A DNA stretch of 64,000 bases from assembly GCA_016191815.1 (NCBI GenBank), contig JACPVI010000018.1, positions 1-64,000 of the forward strand. The letters run 5' to 3'. The notes beneath the pieces were generated by a model that did not search any database, was not told the origin of the DNA, and worked only from the letters and a program-made list of their open reading frames with translations. This document shows, piece by piece, positions 16,820 to 25,842 of this stretch. Each line of letters opens with the position of its first letter. The stretch's first letter is position 1. The DNA is from Myxococcales bacterium. Lineage in GTDB: Bacteria > Myxococcota > Myxococcia > Myxococcales > Myxococcaceae. The position numbers and the translations under genes are program-made.

Positions 16820-16976
16820 ACGGGTTTCCCGCCCCAGGCGTTGGTCCTCGACACCACCCGGCCCCGGTGAGAAGTCCCCCTCGTGCATCACCGGCAGCTC
16901 GGAGCTCTCGCCGAAGGAGCTGCTCGCGAGAGAAGAGCCGCCGTGCCAGCACCCGGAGGGTGGTGCGAGCCGCCGT

Positions 16977-17582
16977 CTAGCTGGGCGTCGCGCAGAGGCG
17001 GTCGATCTCGCTCCACAGCCAGTCAAGGTCGATCCGAAACCCCTCGCAGCCGGGAATCCGGTCCACCACGCCCCGGGTCGCGCCCAGCGCGCGCACGTAC
17101 CGCCGGTCGGAGCCGAGATCGAGCACCTCGAACGAACGCAGGTGGGGGTCGACTATCCAGTAGTACCTCACGCCGAATGCAGCGTACTCATCGACCTTGT
17201 GGACGCGGTCGCGCCGCTGGTCCCTCGGCGACGCGGAGACGACCTCGGCCATGATGTCCGGTGGCACGTCGATGAGACTGGCCTCGAATGGCGGCCGCCT
17301 GCCGGGAAAGTACACTGCCAGGTCCGGCTTTCGCCCCCGGTCTTCACGGACTGCGTACTTGCCCTCGGAGCCGCCGACCAGCCCCCCGCGCGGAGTGATC
17401 CAGTTCGAGATCTGCGTGCTGAGCCAGACGGTCAACCAGTCGTGCAGGAAGTTGCCCACTTCTTCCTCCTCCAGGCGCCCGCTCACCCACTCGCCCGAGA
17501 CGTCTTCGGGCAGCTCAGCCCATTCAGCCATCGTCAGTGCCGTCCCAGGAGTCGGCTCTTCTCGTGCTTCGGGTGGTCTCAT
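16977..17582 (-). CDS. Uma2 family (DUF820) PD-(D/E)XK nuclease-like protein
   Basis: 201 residues from ATG 17582. The Uma2 core is clear: KPDLAVYFPGRRPP, then DIMAEVVSASPRDQRRDRVHKVDEYAAFGVRYYWIVDP, which carries the Asp/Glu-x-Val pattern and the K-x2-EY-x3-GV motif of the family. These proteins have a restriction-endonuclease-like fold; their cellular role is not established, and they are abundant in multicellular bacteria. The frame is open upstream to 17696, but that part looks non-coding. A second, divergent member lies at 62226-62843. Confidence 0.8.
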   Translation of the reverse strand: MRPPEAREEPTPGTALTMAEWAELPEDVSGEWVSGRLEEEEVGNFLHDWLTVWLSTQISNWITPRGGLVGGSEGKYAVREDRGRKPDLAVYFPGRRPPFEASLIDVPPDIMAEVVSASPRDQRRDRVHKVDEYAAFGVRYYWIVDPHLRSFEVLDLGSDRRYVRALGATRGVVDRIPGCEGFRIDLDWLWSEIDRLCATPS

Positions 17583-17724
17583 GCTGGACAAGGTATCTCC
17601 GATCGCGTGCGCAGTGGTATCGCCGCTTCTCCGTCCGCGCGCACCCCGGTTTCGCCGCGAGGGAGCGAGCAGCGGCCGGCCGAGTGTCGCGGGCACCGAG
17701 GCTCCGAATGGGAGAGGGCACCGA

Positions 17725-18408
17725 TCAGCCCGGCTCGAAGCGGTAGCCCAGCCCCCGCGAGGTGAGGAAGTGCCGCGGGCGTTCCGCCTCCGGTTCGAGC
17801 TTCTGCCTTAGCTGGCTCACGAAGTTGTCCACCGTCCGCCCAGTGCCCTCGTAGTCGAACCCCCAGGCGCCGGAGAGCAGCTCCTCGCGGGTGAAGACTC
17901 GGCCCGGGTGGGAGAGAAAGTGAGCGAGCAACCGGAACTCCTGCGCGGTCACCTCCACCGGCTTGCCCGAGCGGGACACCGTCTTCGCCCTGAGGTCCAC
18001 CGAGACCTCCCCGAAGGCCACCACCTGCCCGCGGGCGCCTCTGCGGAGCACCGCCTTCACCCGGGCCAATAGCTCCTGGAGCCCGAAGGGCTTCACCACG
18101 TAGTCGTCCGCCCCCAGGGTGAGGCCCGTGATCTTGTCCGCCTCCATCCCCTTGGCCGAGACCATCACCACCGGCACCTCGATGCCGCGCCGGCGCAGCT
18201 CCTTCAACAGCTCGAAGCCGTTCATCCCCGGCAACATCACGTCCAGCACCACCAGGTCGGGCGCCTCGTCGACGGCCTTGGCGAGGCCCTGCTGGCCGTC
18301 CTGGGCCTGCAACACTTGATAGCCCTCGTAGCCCAGGTTCATCGAGAGCCCGGTGAGGATGGAGAGGTCATCCTCCACCACCAGGATTCGCACCGGCGCC
18401 ACCCTCAA
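17725..18408 (-). CDS. OmpR/PhoB-family response regulator
   Basis: 227 residues. Receiver domain at residues 7-120 with acidic pocket VVEDD, phosphoacceptor Asp56 ([13 protein letters not shown]) and lysine in DDYVVKPF. A winged-helix DNA-binding domain follows ([50 protein letters not shown]). The gene starts at TTG 18408, overlapping the stop of the histidine kinase gene (TTGA); a GTG two codons later is an alternative. It is the cognate regulator of that kinase and the last gene of a three-gene operon headed by an outer-membrane protein. Confidence 0.93.
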   Translation of the reverse strand: MRVAPVRILVVEDDLSILTGLSMNLGYEGYQVLQAQDGQQGLAKAVDEAPDLVVLDVMLPGMNGFELLKELRRRGIEVPVVMVSAKGMEADKITGLTLGADDYVVKPFGLQELLARVKAVLRRGARGQVVAFGEVSVDLRAKTVSRSGKPVEVTAQEFRLLAHFLSHPGRVFTREELLSGAWGFDYEGTGRTVDNFVSQLRQKLEPEAERPRHFLTSRGLGYRFEPG

Positions 18409-19730
18409 GCCTCCGCGGCCAGGCGCTCTCTGGGCACCGGCAGGTGAATGGTGAACACGCTTCCTTTCCCCAGCTCGCTCTTCACCGAGATGCTACCTCC
18501 GTGGGCCTCCACGATTCGCTTGGCGATCGACAGTCCGAGGCCGGAGCCCTCGGTCTTGCGGGTGAGCAGGCTGTCCACCCGGTAGAAGGTCTCGAAGATT
18601 CTCTTACGCTCGCGGGGAGCGATTCCGGCGCCCTGGTCCTCAACCTCGATCGCAACCTCTTTCCCTTCCGACCGCGCCCGCACGGAGATGGGTTTCTCGC
18701 CTCCGCCGTACTTGTAGGCGTTCTGCAACAGGTTGAGGAGCGCTCCGGCGATTGCCTCGCGATCCACCTCCAGCTCCGGGAGCCCTCCCGGCACCTGGCA
18801 GGAAAGCTCGAAGCTCGCGCCCACCCTTTGGGCGCGGAAGGCGGCGACCGCCGCCTCCACCAGCTTCTCCACCGTGCATTCCTCGCGGCGGTAGACCTTG
18901 CGCCCGCTCTCGATGCGGGACCAGTCGAGCACCCGCTCGATCATCTCCGAGAGCCGCTCGGTCTCCTTGGAGAGGAGCTTGAGCACTTCCTGGGTTTGGG
19001 CGGCGTCGCGGACCCTCCCCAGGGCGAGGGTCTCGATGAACATCCGGATGGAGGTGAGCGGCGTGCGCAGCTCGTGGGAAACCAGGGAGACGAAGTCTGT
19101 CTTGAGGCGCGAGAGCTTCGCCTCGCGGTAGAGAGCCCTGGCGGTGAAGACCACCCCCACCGCCAGGGTGGCGTAGAAGAGGCCGAGCAGGATGCCGTAC
19201 ACGGTGCGGTTGCGCGCAGAGGCCCGGGCCACCGGATCCTCCCCGAGCGGCATCGCCACCAGCCGATAGTCCTGGAGCGGAGGCGCCAAGAGCAGGCTCG
19301 CCAGCTCCTGCGGCTGTCCCAGCGCCGCGTCGCGGACGTTCGCCACCCCGGAGACCAGCCTTCCCACCAGGCCTTCCTCGGCGCTCCGCGGCACCGGGCG
19401 GATCTCGAAGCGCGCTGGCTCGTCGGCGGGAACCTGTCCGTCGGAGGCCTCGGCCAGCAGCCGCTCCAGGGTGTCGAGGGGAGGCTCCTCCCCCGGCTCG
19501 AGCGGGAGCGCCCGCGTCCGCTCCTCGAGCTTGGCGGCCACGGTTCGCAGCCGGCCGGACCAGGCGGCGCCCAGTCGCTTCTCCACCGCCGCGCGCTCGT
19601 TGATGATGGCCAGGACTCCGAAGCCGGAGAGCGCCGCCGAGGGAAGGACCACCAACAGCAAGAGAAGCGCGAAGGTCCGCCGGAAGCTGAACAGGGTGAT
19701 GGGGGGCGCCGGGCGCTGCACTGTGCTCAA
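18405..19730 (-). CDS. Membrane sensor histidine kinase
   Basis: 441 residues from TTG 19730, which overlaps the upstream stop (TTGA); GTG 19721 is the alternative. Two membrane helices ([20 protein letters not shown] near residue 20, and [20 protein letters not shown] near residue 185) enclose a periplasmic sensor domain of about 140 residues. HisKA follows with the phosphorylated histidine in [16 protein letters not shown], then HATPase_c with N-box [12 protein letters not shown]1 [11 protein letters not shown] and G2 [13 protein letters not shown]. There is no HAMP domain of obvious length. It would phosphorylate the response regulator encoded immediately downstream. Confidence 0.92.
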   Translation of the reverse strand: MSTVQRPAPPITLFSFRRTFALLLLLVVLPSAALSGFGVLAIINERAAVEKRLGAAWSGRLRTVAAKLEERTRALPLEPGEEPPLDTLERLLAEASDGQVPADEPARFEIRPVPRSAEEGLVGRLVSGVANVRDAALGQPQELASLLLAPPLQDYRLVAMPLGEDPVARASARNRTVYGILLGLFYATLAVGVVFTARALYREAKLSRLKTDFVSLVSHELRTPLTSIRMFIETLALGRVRDAAQTQEVLKLLSKETERLSEMIERVLDWSRIESGRKVYRREECTVEKLVEAAVAAFRAQRVGASFELSCQVPGGLPELEVDREAIAGALLNLLQNAYKYGGGEKPISVRARSEGKEVAIEVEDQGAGIAPRERKRIFETFYRVDSLLTRKTEGSGLGLSIAKRIVEAHGGSISVKSELGKGSVFTIHLPVPRERLAAEA

Positions 19731-21442
19731 TCCAGAGGGCGGTCGAGGAAATCGGGCCGGTAGTCGGTCACTTGTCCGAAGCTGGCGGAGAGGAGGTCTC
19801 CCTTGCCGGGCTCGCCACCTATCACCAGTCCCAGGTCCACGCGAATCGTCTCCTGGTTGAACTGGGGGATGAGCAGCCGCGTGCCCAGACCGATGGTGTG
19901 GGTGAGCACGGGCGAGCGCTCGAAGGCAGAGCCCATGTCGTAGAAGAGGACGAAGCCCAGGAAGAGGGTGCGGACCTCCACCGGGCGGGTCCGGTATTCC
20001 AGATTCAAGAGCAACAGGTTCGGCCCGGCCTGCGACTCGGCGGCCGCGCCCCGAAGGCCGTTTCCCCCGCCGAGGAGCGTGAGGTGCCGGTCGAGGTCGA
20101 AGCGGCGCAAGTCCAAAAGCCCCCGGAGGACCACCCTCCCCCCCTCGAGTGGAGGAGAGACGGCGACCAGCTCCGCCGCCAGGCGCCGGTTCACCCAGCC
20201 GCCCTGCTCGGGCTGATGGCGGGCGGCTCCGGCCACGGTGAGCGAGGCGATGCCGTCTAAGAGGAGCAGCCGGTGACGCGCGGTGAGCCCCACCTCGGCG
20301 AAGCGGGAGCGGGCGTAGCCGACCGGCTCGGCCCACCTGGCCTCAAGAAAGATCGCCGGGCCGATGCGGTAGTCCTCGGAGAGGGCGAAGGTGTCCACGT
20401 CGCGCAGCACCCGGTAGTCGGCGCTGAAGGCGGAGGCGAGCACGGTGAGGTAGGCGGCGTCCTCGGAGCGGGGGAGGAAGCCCGCCTCCAGAAAGGCGCG
20501 CTCTGCCTCGGAGAGGCCGGTGTCGGCGGGCGCCTGGTAGCGGCGGGAGTGGCCACCCAGCCCGCCGCTCAAGTCCAGCTTGAAGGTGCGGCCCCACCTT
20601 CGAGTGTAGAGGGCCGCCCAGCTCACCTCGCCCACGTCGTACTCGAAGGGCACGCGTCCGCCGTCGGGATGTTCCAGCGGCCAGATTTGTGGCCCGCGAA
20701 AGCGCCGGCGGCGGTAGACCAGCCAATCCGCTTCGGTGGAGAAGCCCCAGTGGGAGTCGAGGGAGTAGAGGGGGCGGCCGAAGACCGCGCGGCCCCGGCT
20801 TCCCTCCAGCTCGAGGGTGTCGCGGTTGAAGACGAGTGAGGCGGTCTCGCCGAAGGCCAGCTCCTGGCCGAAGAGGCGGCGGTCCTGGAAGAGCTGGCCC
20901 AGGGTGAGGGTGTCGAGCCGGAGCACCGCCTCCAGGGAGACTTGCTGGTTGAGCCCGAGGAAGTTCTGCTCGGTGGGCTGCAGCCGGAGGTACTGGAGCA
21001 AGTTGCCGACGTAGTTGAATTCGCTGTTGAGGCGGAGGCTCCAGCGGTCCTTGGTGACCACGAGGACGGCGACGCCGTCTGCGCGGCCCTTCACCGGCAC
21101 CACCCGCGCCACCGCGAGGATGAAGAGGCGGCGGAGGTTCCTCTCGGTTTCGTCGGCGAGCTCAGCGCGGTAGGGCGCGCCTTCCTGGAAGAGCAGCTCG
21201 CGGCGGATCACCATCTCGCGGGTGCGGGCGTGGACCGCGTTGAACCAGAGTGGGTAGGGATCGCTCGGGGCGAAGATGTCCTCGATGGCGAGGAGGACTT
21301 CCTCGATGCGCTTCCCTTCCGGAGCGGGCTCCAGCTCGCGACTGTGGAGCGAGAGGCCCCACTGCACCAGCCGGTCCTCGTAGCCCTCTTGGGCGAGGGC
21401 GGCGGGGCCCGCCAGGATGGAGAGCAGCACCAGATGGCGCAT
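19727..21442 (-). CDS. Outer-membrane beta-barrel protein with POTRA-like N-terminus
   Basis: 571 residues from ATG 21442 (a TTG four codons upstream is possible). Signal peptide [17 protein letters not shown]. Residues about 60-140 resemble a POTRA repeat ([20 protein letters not shown], then [15 protein letters not shown]). The rest has the alternating pattern of a long beta-barrel with repeated aromatic and arginine-containing strands ([35 protein letters not shown]). This fits the BamA/TamA/D15 superfamily, although the C-terminus does not end in the usual phenylalanine. The gene is first in an operon with a sensor kinase and response regulator, so the two-component system may monitor this protein or its cargo. 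Confidence 0.75.
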   Translation of the reverse strand: MRHLVLLSILAGPAALAQEGYEDRLVQWGLSLHSRELEPAPEGKRIEEVLLAIEDIFAPSDPYPLWFNAVHARTREMVIRRELLFQEGAPYRAELADETERNLRRLFILAVARVVPVKGRADGVAVLVVTKDRWSLRLNSEFNYVGNLLQYLRLQPTEQNFLGLNQQVSLEAVLRLDTLTLGQLFQDRRLFGQELAFGETASLVFNRDTLELEGSRGRAVFGRPLYSLDSHWGFSTEADWLVYRRRRFRGPQIWPLEHPDGGRVPFEYDVGEVSWAALYTRRWGRTFKLDLSGGLGGHSRRYQAPADTGLSEAERAFLEAGFLPRSEDAAYLTVLASAFSADYRVLRDVDTFALSEDYRIGPAIFLEARWAEPVGYARSRFAEVGLTARHRLLLLDGIASLTVAGAARHQPEQGGWVNRRLAAELVAVSPPLEGGRVVLRGLLDLRRFDLDRHLTLLGGGNGLRGAAAESQAGPNLLLLNLEYRTRPVEVRTLFLGFVLFYDMGSAFERSPVLTHTIGLGTRLLIPQFNQETIRVDLGLVIGGEPGKGDLLSASFGQVTDYRPDFLDRPLD

Positions 21443-21491
21443 GTCGCGCCCCAACCCTTACCCTCTTCGGCTGGGAGCAAGGAAGCTCGAA

Positions 21492-21512
21492 CGGGCAGGC
21501 ACCGCCTGCCCG
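21492..21512. repeat. Perfect 9-base hairpin between divergent genes
   Basis: CGGGCAGGC and GCCTGCCCG form a perfect nine-base stem around a three-base loop, 50 bases upstream of the outer-membrane protein start and 70 bases before vapB. No gene ends here, so it is more likely an operator or transcript-isolating element than a terminator. Confidence 0.5.
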
Positions 21513-21534
21513 GCCGTCCTGCAGCGCCAGCTGC

Positions 21535-21567
21535 CTGACGGGGGTTGAGCGTGCCCATAAATATGGG
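21535..21567 (+). promoter_or_regulatory. vapBC promoter with palindromic operator
   Basis: CTGACG (21535-21540) and TAAATA (21558-21563) are 17 bases apart. The inverted repeat CCCATA-AA-TATGGG (21554-21567) covers the -10. Transcription would start near 21570, about 10 bases before GTG 21581, so the ATG at 21563 is unlikely to be the start of VapB. Confidence 0.45.
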
Positions 21568-21580
21568 TACCGTGTGCCGA

Positions 21581-21835
21581 GTGAAGACCACGGTCGAGGT
21601 ACGAGACGAGTTGCTTCGGCGGGCCAAGGCCCAGGCCGCCGCGAGAGGAATCACCCTTGCGAAGTTGTTCACCGAAGCGCTCGAGCAGCGCCTCCGTGAC
21701 GCCAGGCGTCCGGCCGGCCGACCTGCCTGGCGCCAGCTCTCCGGTGGGCTGCGGTCCTTGCGCACGGAAACCGCCCGGGTGCGTCAGCGGATCGAGGAGG
21801 AATTCGAACGAATCGATCTCGAGGATGAGGATTGA
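21581..21835 (+). CDS. vapB: VapB-type ribbon-helix-helix antitoxin
   Basis: 84 residues from GTG 21581. The N-terminus is a ribbon-helix-helix DNA-binding unit: KTTVEVRDELLRRAKAQAAA followed by GITLAKLFTEALEQRL. The acidic C-terminus (EEEFERIDLEDED) would bind the toxin. Upstream in-frame ATG 21563 and TTG 21545 are less likely because they fall within or before the predicted promoter. The stop overlaps the vapC TTG start. It probably represses its own promoter through the CCCATA/TATGGG palindrome. Confidence 0.8.
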   Translation: MKTTVEVRDELLRRAKAQAAARGITLAKLFTEALEQRLRDARRPAGRPAWRQLSGGLRSLRTETARVRQRIEEEFERIDLEDED

Positions 21836-22209
21836 TCCTCGACACGAACGCGCTATCGGCGCTCGCGGACGGCTCCGAGGAGCTGGCGGCGGTGGCGGGC
21901 GGAGTAGAGCGCTTCAGCATTCCGGTCATCACTCTGGGCGAGTTCGCCTTTGGGATTTCGCGCTCCCGGCACCGCTCGCGCTATCGAGCGTGGCTGGAGC
22001 GGCTGGTGGGAGTTTCGCGGGTCCTCGACATCGACCGGGACACGGCCACGCGCTATGCGTCCATTCGCGACCGGCTTCATTCGCGGGGGCGCCCGATACC
22101 GTCGAACGATGCGTGGATCGCCGCGCTCGCCCTGCAGCACGGCCTCGCGGTGCTGAGCAGGGACGAGCACTTCGACGAGGTGGAGGGCGTTCAGCGCGTC
22201 AGCTGGTGA
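21832..22209 (+). CDS. vapC: VapC PIN-domain ribonuclease toxin
   Basis: 125 residues beginning at TTG 21832 within a TTGA overlap with vapB. All PIN acidic residues are present: Asp4 (MILDTNALSALA), Glu37 (VITLGEFAFGI), Asp93 (IPSNDAWIAALAL) and Asp111 (LSRDEHFDEV). Length is typical. VapC toxins cleave specific RNAs, commonly initiator tRNA or the sarcin-ricin loop, when VapB is degraded. The locus looks intact and is convergent with the lipoprotein gene at 22262. Confidence 0.88.
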   Translation: MILDTNALSALADGSEELAAVAGGVERFSIPVITLGEFAFGISRSRHRSRYRAWLERLVGVSRVLDIDRDTATRYASIRDRLHSRGRPIPSNDAWIAALALQHGLAVLSRDEHFDEVEGVQRVSW

Positions 22210-22261
22210 AGGACCGGCGAGGCCAGCCGGGCGCGGTGGCAGCCTCGGCTCCGCGTTCCGC

Positions 22262-23350
22262 TCACGTCTCCTGGATGGAGACGGTGAGCATCGAGGTCGC
22301 CGTCGGGGTGCCGCCCTCGTATGCGGTCAGCCGCGCGCGGGCAGTGAAGGTGCCCTTGAGCAGCGCCCCCTGGCGGTCCTTCAGCTCCACCTCGCCGGTG
22401 AACGACTTCCGCTGGCCGGGCGCGAGCGTCAAGGAGGTCAGCGCCATGGTGAAGGCCCGCCCGTCGCTCCAGGCGCGCACCACCTTGCCCGAAGAGTCCA
22501 GCAGCTCGATCTCGAACTGCTGCCCGGAGGTGAAGCGGAAGGTCCGCGAGGTCCCGGAGTGGTTCGCCACCGTGAAGGAGAAGCGGGCCACCGCCGCAGT
22601 CTCCACCGGCGGACAAGGCGCGGTGATGCAGTACACCGTCTGCCGCTGGCTGACGTAGGCGGTCCGGTCGCTCGAGAGGCTGGCGGAGACTCCCGAGGCG
22701 GGATACTGGCGGCCGCCCACCTTGGCCGACTGGAGCAGAAACAGCTCGCCCATCCCGGAGACGACGGCCACCGGGCCCACCCCGGAGGCGAAGGCGATCT
22801 CCTTCACCCGGTTCGGCGCGCACAGCACCGTAGGCGAGGGCTTCTGCATGAAGGCCACCTTCCGGACGCCGCTGAAACTCCCCGCGGGCGTGGCTATCGA
22901 CACGTCCGTCGCCGAGCGCTTGGCGTCGAAGGAGTCGCAAGGCCCCGAGGAGGTGGCGAACTGCCAGGGCGTGTACCGGTACCCGAAGCGCACCGCCGGC
23001 TCCCAGCGCCGCACGTCCGCGTTCCACAGGTACGTGCTCGCGGGAGCGTTGGCGCTCTCTCCCAGCCAGTTGCCGTCGGAGTCGAACAGCCCGCTCACCC
23101 ACCGTGCGTCGCCGTAGGACGCATCCACCGACACCGTCCACTTGGCGCCGCTCGAGGAGACCAGCTCCCAGCGGTTGCCCTCCTCCATCGGGAACCACAC
23201 GTCCGCCCGGTTGCTGTGAAGCTCGGCGCCCTGCTCGGAAAGCTCCGTCTCCGCCGCCAGCCCGCCCACCTGCACCTCGGCCGAGGAGTCAACTCCGCAC
23301 GCCGAGACCAGAAGCCCGGCTACCAGCACTGAGAGGATCTTCCCTGGCAT
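22262..23350 (-). CDS. Lipoprotein with C-terminal BsuPI-like domain
   Basis: 362 residues from ATG 23350, preceded by GGGAGG at normal spacing; a longer frame to 23398 adds no sensible sequence. Lipobox LLVSACGVDSS. Residues about 45-220 form a domain opening with ADVWFPMEEGNRWEL that I did not identify further. The C-terminal 125 residues match the BsuPI (intracellular proteinase inhibitor) beta-sandwich pattern: ARFSFTVANHSGTSRTFRF, FEIELLDSSGKVVRAWSDG, ALTSLTLAPGQRKSF. The insert YCITAPCPPVE just before it carries two cysteines. Such proteins may inhibit proteases or bind peptides in the envelope. Confidence 0.7.
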   Translation of the reverse strand: MPGKILSVLVAGLLVSACGVDSSAEVQVGGLAAETELSEQGAELHSNRADVWFPMEEGNRWELVSSSGAKWTVSVDASYGDARWVSGLFDSDGNWLGESANAPASTYLWNADVRRWEPAVRFGYRYTPWQFATSSGPCDSFDAKRSATDVSIATPAGSFSGVRKVAFMQKPSPTVLCAPNRVKEIAFASGVGPVAVVSGMGELFLLQSAKVGGRQYPASGVSASLSSDRTAYVSQRQTVYCITAPCPPVETAAVARFSFTVANHSGTSRTFRFTSGQQFEIELLDSSGKVVRAWSDGRAFTMALTSLTLAPGQRKSFTGEVELKDRQGALLKGTFTARARLTAYEGGTPTATSMLTVSIQET

Positions 23351-23447
23351 CACGCACCTCCCGCGGCAATGGCCGCGAAGTGGGCGGATGTGTGCCATAT
23401 TCCTACATCAGAAGTCAAGGCACCGAGCCGCTAGGGCGACGCCCGCG

Positions 23448-25493
23448 TCATCGGATGCCGGAGCCATCTCCGAGCTGGGCACCGAGGCGGCGCTTCAGCT
23501 CGTTGATCGAGTCCATCGAGACGTAGCCGTGGGAGTCCTTCTCGATGGCGGCGAGCAGCTCGTGGAGGGTGACCGCGCTCGGCCAGCCGTTGGCGCGAGC
23601 GAGGTTTAAGACCAGCGAATCGGCGTAGTCGCCGGCGCCGACCATGTAGGCCAGGTACTCGGCGGAGAGAAGCAGCCCGCGGATCTTGTCGTCCAGGGTG
23701 AGCGGCCCGCCTCGCTCTCTATCGGTGACGAATCGATTCAGCTCGTAGAGGGCGGCCATCCCCAGGGCCTCCTCGCTCTGGCCGGAGTAGCGGGAGTTAA
23801 TCGCCACCGAGTAGTAGGTCTTCCCGCCGATCTCCTGGGGGGTGATGCGGAGCAGCTCGTTGCCCTCGGACTTGTAGAAGCCCTCGGAGAAGAAGTGGTC
23901 GCCGTAGGCGGCGGTGATGGGCGAGCGGCCGTCGCCGTGCTCCACGTGGTAGGTGAGTAAGGTGTTAGCGAACCCGAGCGCGTTCACCGCCGCCCCGCCG
24001 TCCAGCTTCGCGGGGTCCACCGGCTCGCCCGGCTGGAAGTCCACTCTCTTTCCGTGTGGCGCCCGCGGGTAGATGTCGAACACCCGGTCGGGGTGCGCCA
24101 CTCCTCCGCCGTCGAGCTTGCCGTCGCGGTCGAGGTCGCGATGGTCATACAGCCGCCGGTCGTAGGGGAACATGTGGTACCCGGGCCGGTCGCCCTGGGC
24201 AGCCATCGAGGCGTAGTCGCCGCGCTTGGAGACCATGTCCACCAGCGCGCCCATCATCGGCACCATGCTGTAGCCGTCGGGCGGGACGTGGGTGGTGATG
24301 AGGTGCGAGTTGGGGAAGCGGTTGCTGAAGTCGGCCACGTTCTGCTTCCCGCGGCACATCCAGAGGAAGGTGAGCTTGGTGCCGACCTCGGTCTGCGGGG
24401 CGGCCTTGAGCGCCGCGGCGATGTTGCCGCCGAGGTTGGAGTGCCCGGTGTACACCTGGACGTGGGTCTCCGGGTCGCTCATGTCCTGGAGCATCTTCCG
24501 GTCGGTGGAGTAGTCCGCCACCTTCGCCACCTCGATGCGGAAGTGGGTGTCGGGGTTTCTCCCGGTGGGGTCCTTGACCGTCTTCTCCCAGAGCAGCTTG
24601 CCGCCGGGAAGCTCGGTCATCTTGAAGCCGCGCTCCCGGTAGGGGGTGAAGTGCAAGTCCCAGTAGTCGGAGTGGACGTACTGCTTGATCCGGACGGTCT
24701 GGTTGCCTCCCTTGAACCAGTCCTCGTAGGGAGGCCTCGTGGGCAGCGCGGCGGAGACCAGCGCCGACAGCCTCGTCTTCTGCGCGCCGGAGAGCTGGAG
24801 CTTGTCCTTGAGCGCGTCGAGGTTGAGGCTCATCGACACCTTGAGGCCGCGGTGGATTTCCTTCTCCGCCACGGAGAGATAGGTGTCGATGGCGCGCTGC
24901 CGCACCTGGGCCTCGGCGGGGGAGCCGGCCGACTCGGCGAGGGACAAAAGCGCGGTGGCCGAGCCGCTCTTCATCGCCATGGTGCTCTCCGAGGGCGTCA
25001 TCTCGCGCTCGGCGCGCTGCGCCCCGGCGCGGGCGACTTCTTCCAGATAGGCGAGGGCGCGCTGGCGCTGGGCGGGGTTGGCCTTCTCGTAGGGGTTGAC
25101 GCCATGGGCGACCAAGAGCGCCGCCTCGTAGAGCACTCCGGCGGTGCGGACCGGATCGGAGCCGGCGGGAGTCTGTCCAAGGCTGAAGGTGCCGTCGGCC
25201 TGCAGGCTGATGGCTCCGGGCCCTCCGGGGCGGGTGCCGGCGGAGACGGCTCCAGGCTGGGGCGAGGGTGCTCTTTCGAAGAGGGCTCGGAGCAGCGCCT
25301 GGGCTCCGGGGGGCGCGGAGGAGCCGAAGACGTCGCGCAGCTTGGCGGCGAGCACCGGATCTCTCGCGGCGGCGGCCAGGGCGCGGCTGGTCTCCGCGCG
25401 GGAGAGGATGTCGTTCCCGTTTCCGTACTTGGTGCCGATGTACTGAGCCAGCTCGCGGGCCTTTTGCTGGGTGATGCCGCTGATTCGGGGCAT
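23448..25493 (-). CDS. Large hypothetical protein with EF-hand-like loop and possible His-Cys dyad
   Basis: 681 residues, no signal peptide or membrane segment. Residues 1-60 and 650-670 contain EF-hand-like or regulatory helical motifs (TKYGNGNDILSRAETSRAL; YVSMDSINELKRRL). A clear calcium-type loop lies at 453-461 (DLDRDGKLD). Between 345 and 385, hydrophobic strand-turn pairs end in His351 (VQVYTGHSNLGG) and Cys380 (LTFLWMCRGKQN), 29 residues apart. This resembles the His/Cys layout of clan CD (caspase-like) peptidases. I did not recognise the overall family. It is transcribed alone, downstream of the acyl carrier protein gene. Confidence 0.65.
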   Translation of the reverse strand: MPRISGITQQKARELAQYIGTKYGNGNDILSRAETSRALAAAARDPVLAAKLRDVFGSSAPPGAQALLRALFERAPSPQPGAVSAGTRPGGPGAISLQADGTFSLGQTPAGSDPVRTAGVLYEAALLVAHGVNPYEKANPAQRQRALAYLEEVARAGAQRAEREMTPSESTMAMKSGSATALLSLAESAGSPAEAQVRQRAIDTYLSVAEKEIHRGLKVSMSLNLDALKDKLQLSGAQKTRLSALVSAALPTRPPYEDWFKGGNQTVRIKQYVHSDYWDLHFTPYRERGFKMTELPGGKLLWEKTVKDPTGRNPDTHFRIEVAKVADYSTDRKMLQDMSDPETHVQVYTGHSNLGGNIAAALKAAPQTEVGTKLTFLWMCRGKQNVADFSNRFPNSHLITTHVPPDGYSMVPMMGALVDMVSKRGDYASMAAQGDRPGYHMFPYDRRLYDHRDLDRDGKLDGGGVAHPDRVFDIYPRAPHGKRVDFQPGEPVDPAKLDGGAAVNALGFANTLLTYHVEHGDGRSPITAAYGDHFFSEGFYKSEGNELLRITPQEIGGKTYYSVAINSRYSGQSEEALGMAALYELNRFVTDRERGGPLTLDDKIRGLLLSAEYLAYMVGAGDYADSLVLNLARANGWPSAVTLHELLAAIEKDSHGYVSMDSINELKRRLGAQLGDGSGIR

Positions 25494-25593
25494 TTTTGCC
25501 TCCCGTCCGGCGGCGACTATACGTGCAGGCGGACTGGCGAGGCGACAGGCCGGCGCGGGGCGAGCGGGGCACCGATGCGGCCGGTCGGCGCGG

Positions 25594-25842
25594 TCAGAGC
25601 TCTTCGGGTTTCGCCAGGTGGGCGGCGAGCGCGGCGACGGAGGGGTGCTCCCAGGCCGCCACCGGGTCGATGCGGGTCCCCAGCCACTGCTCGAGGTCTC
25701 CCACCATCTCCATGGCCTTCGCCGAGTCGAGGGCGTAGGTGTCGAAGTTCGCGTTCCTGTCCAAGCTGGCCTCGGGCAGCCGAACCATCGTGCTGATCCG
25801 CTGGATCAGCCACCCCTCGATTTCCGCGGCAGAGCGCGCCAT
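25594..25842 (-). CDS. Acyl carrier protein
   Basis: 82 residues with the four-helix ACP pattern. The phosphopantetheine site is Ser40 in TYALDSAKAMEMVGDLEQ, in the usual Asp-Ser context. The ATG overlaps the stop of the fatty acyl-AMP ligase gene (TGATG), so the two are co-translated. The ligase would activate a fatty acid as the adenylate and load it directly on this carrier, a step used to start lipopeptide or polyketide synthesis. No synthase lies next to it. Confidence 0.85.
   Translation of the reverse strand: MARSAAEIEGWLIQRISTMVRLPEASLDRNANFDTYALDSAKAMEMVGDLEQWLGTRIDPVAAWEHPSVAALAAHLAKPEEL

Noticed and set aside
15173-17026. 617-residue minus-strand frame opposite the radical SAM gene
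   Set aside because: It is antisense to clear radical SAM motifs and consists of Arg/Gly/His-rich sequence without any domain.
23394-23418. TTGACT and TATGGC upstream of the BsuPI lipoprotein as a promoter
   Set aside because: The spacing is 13 bases, too short for a sigma-70 promoter.
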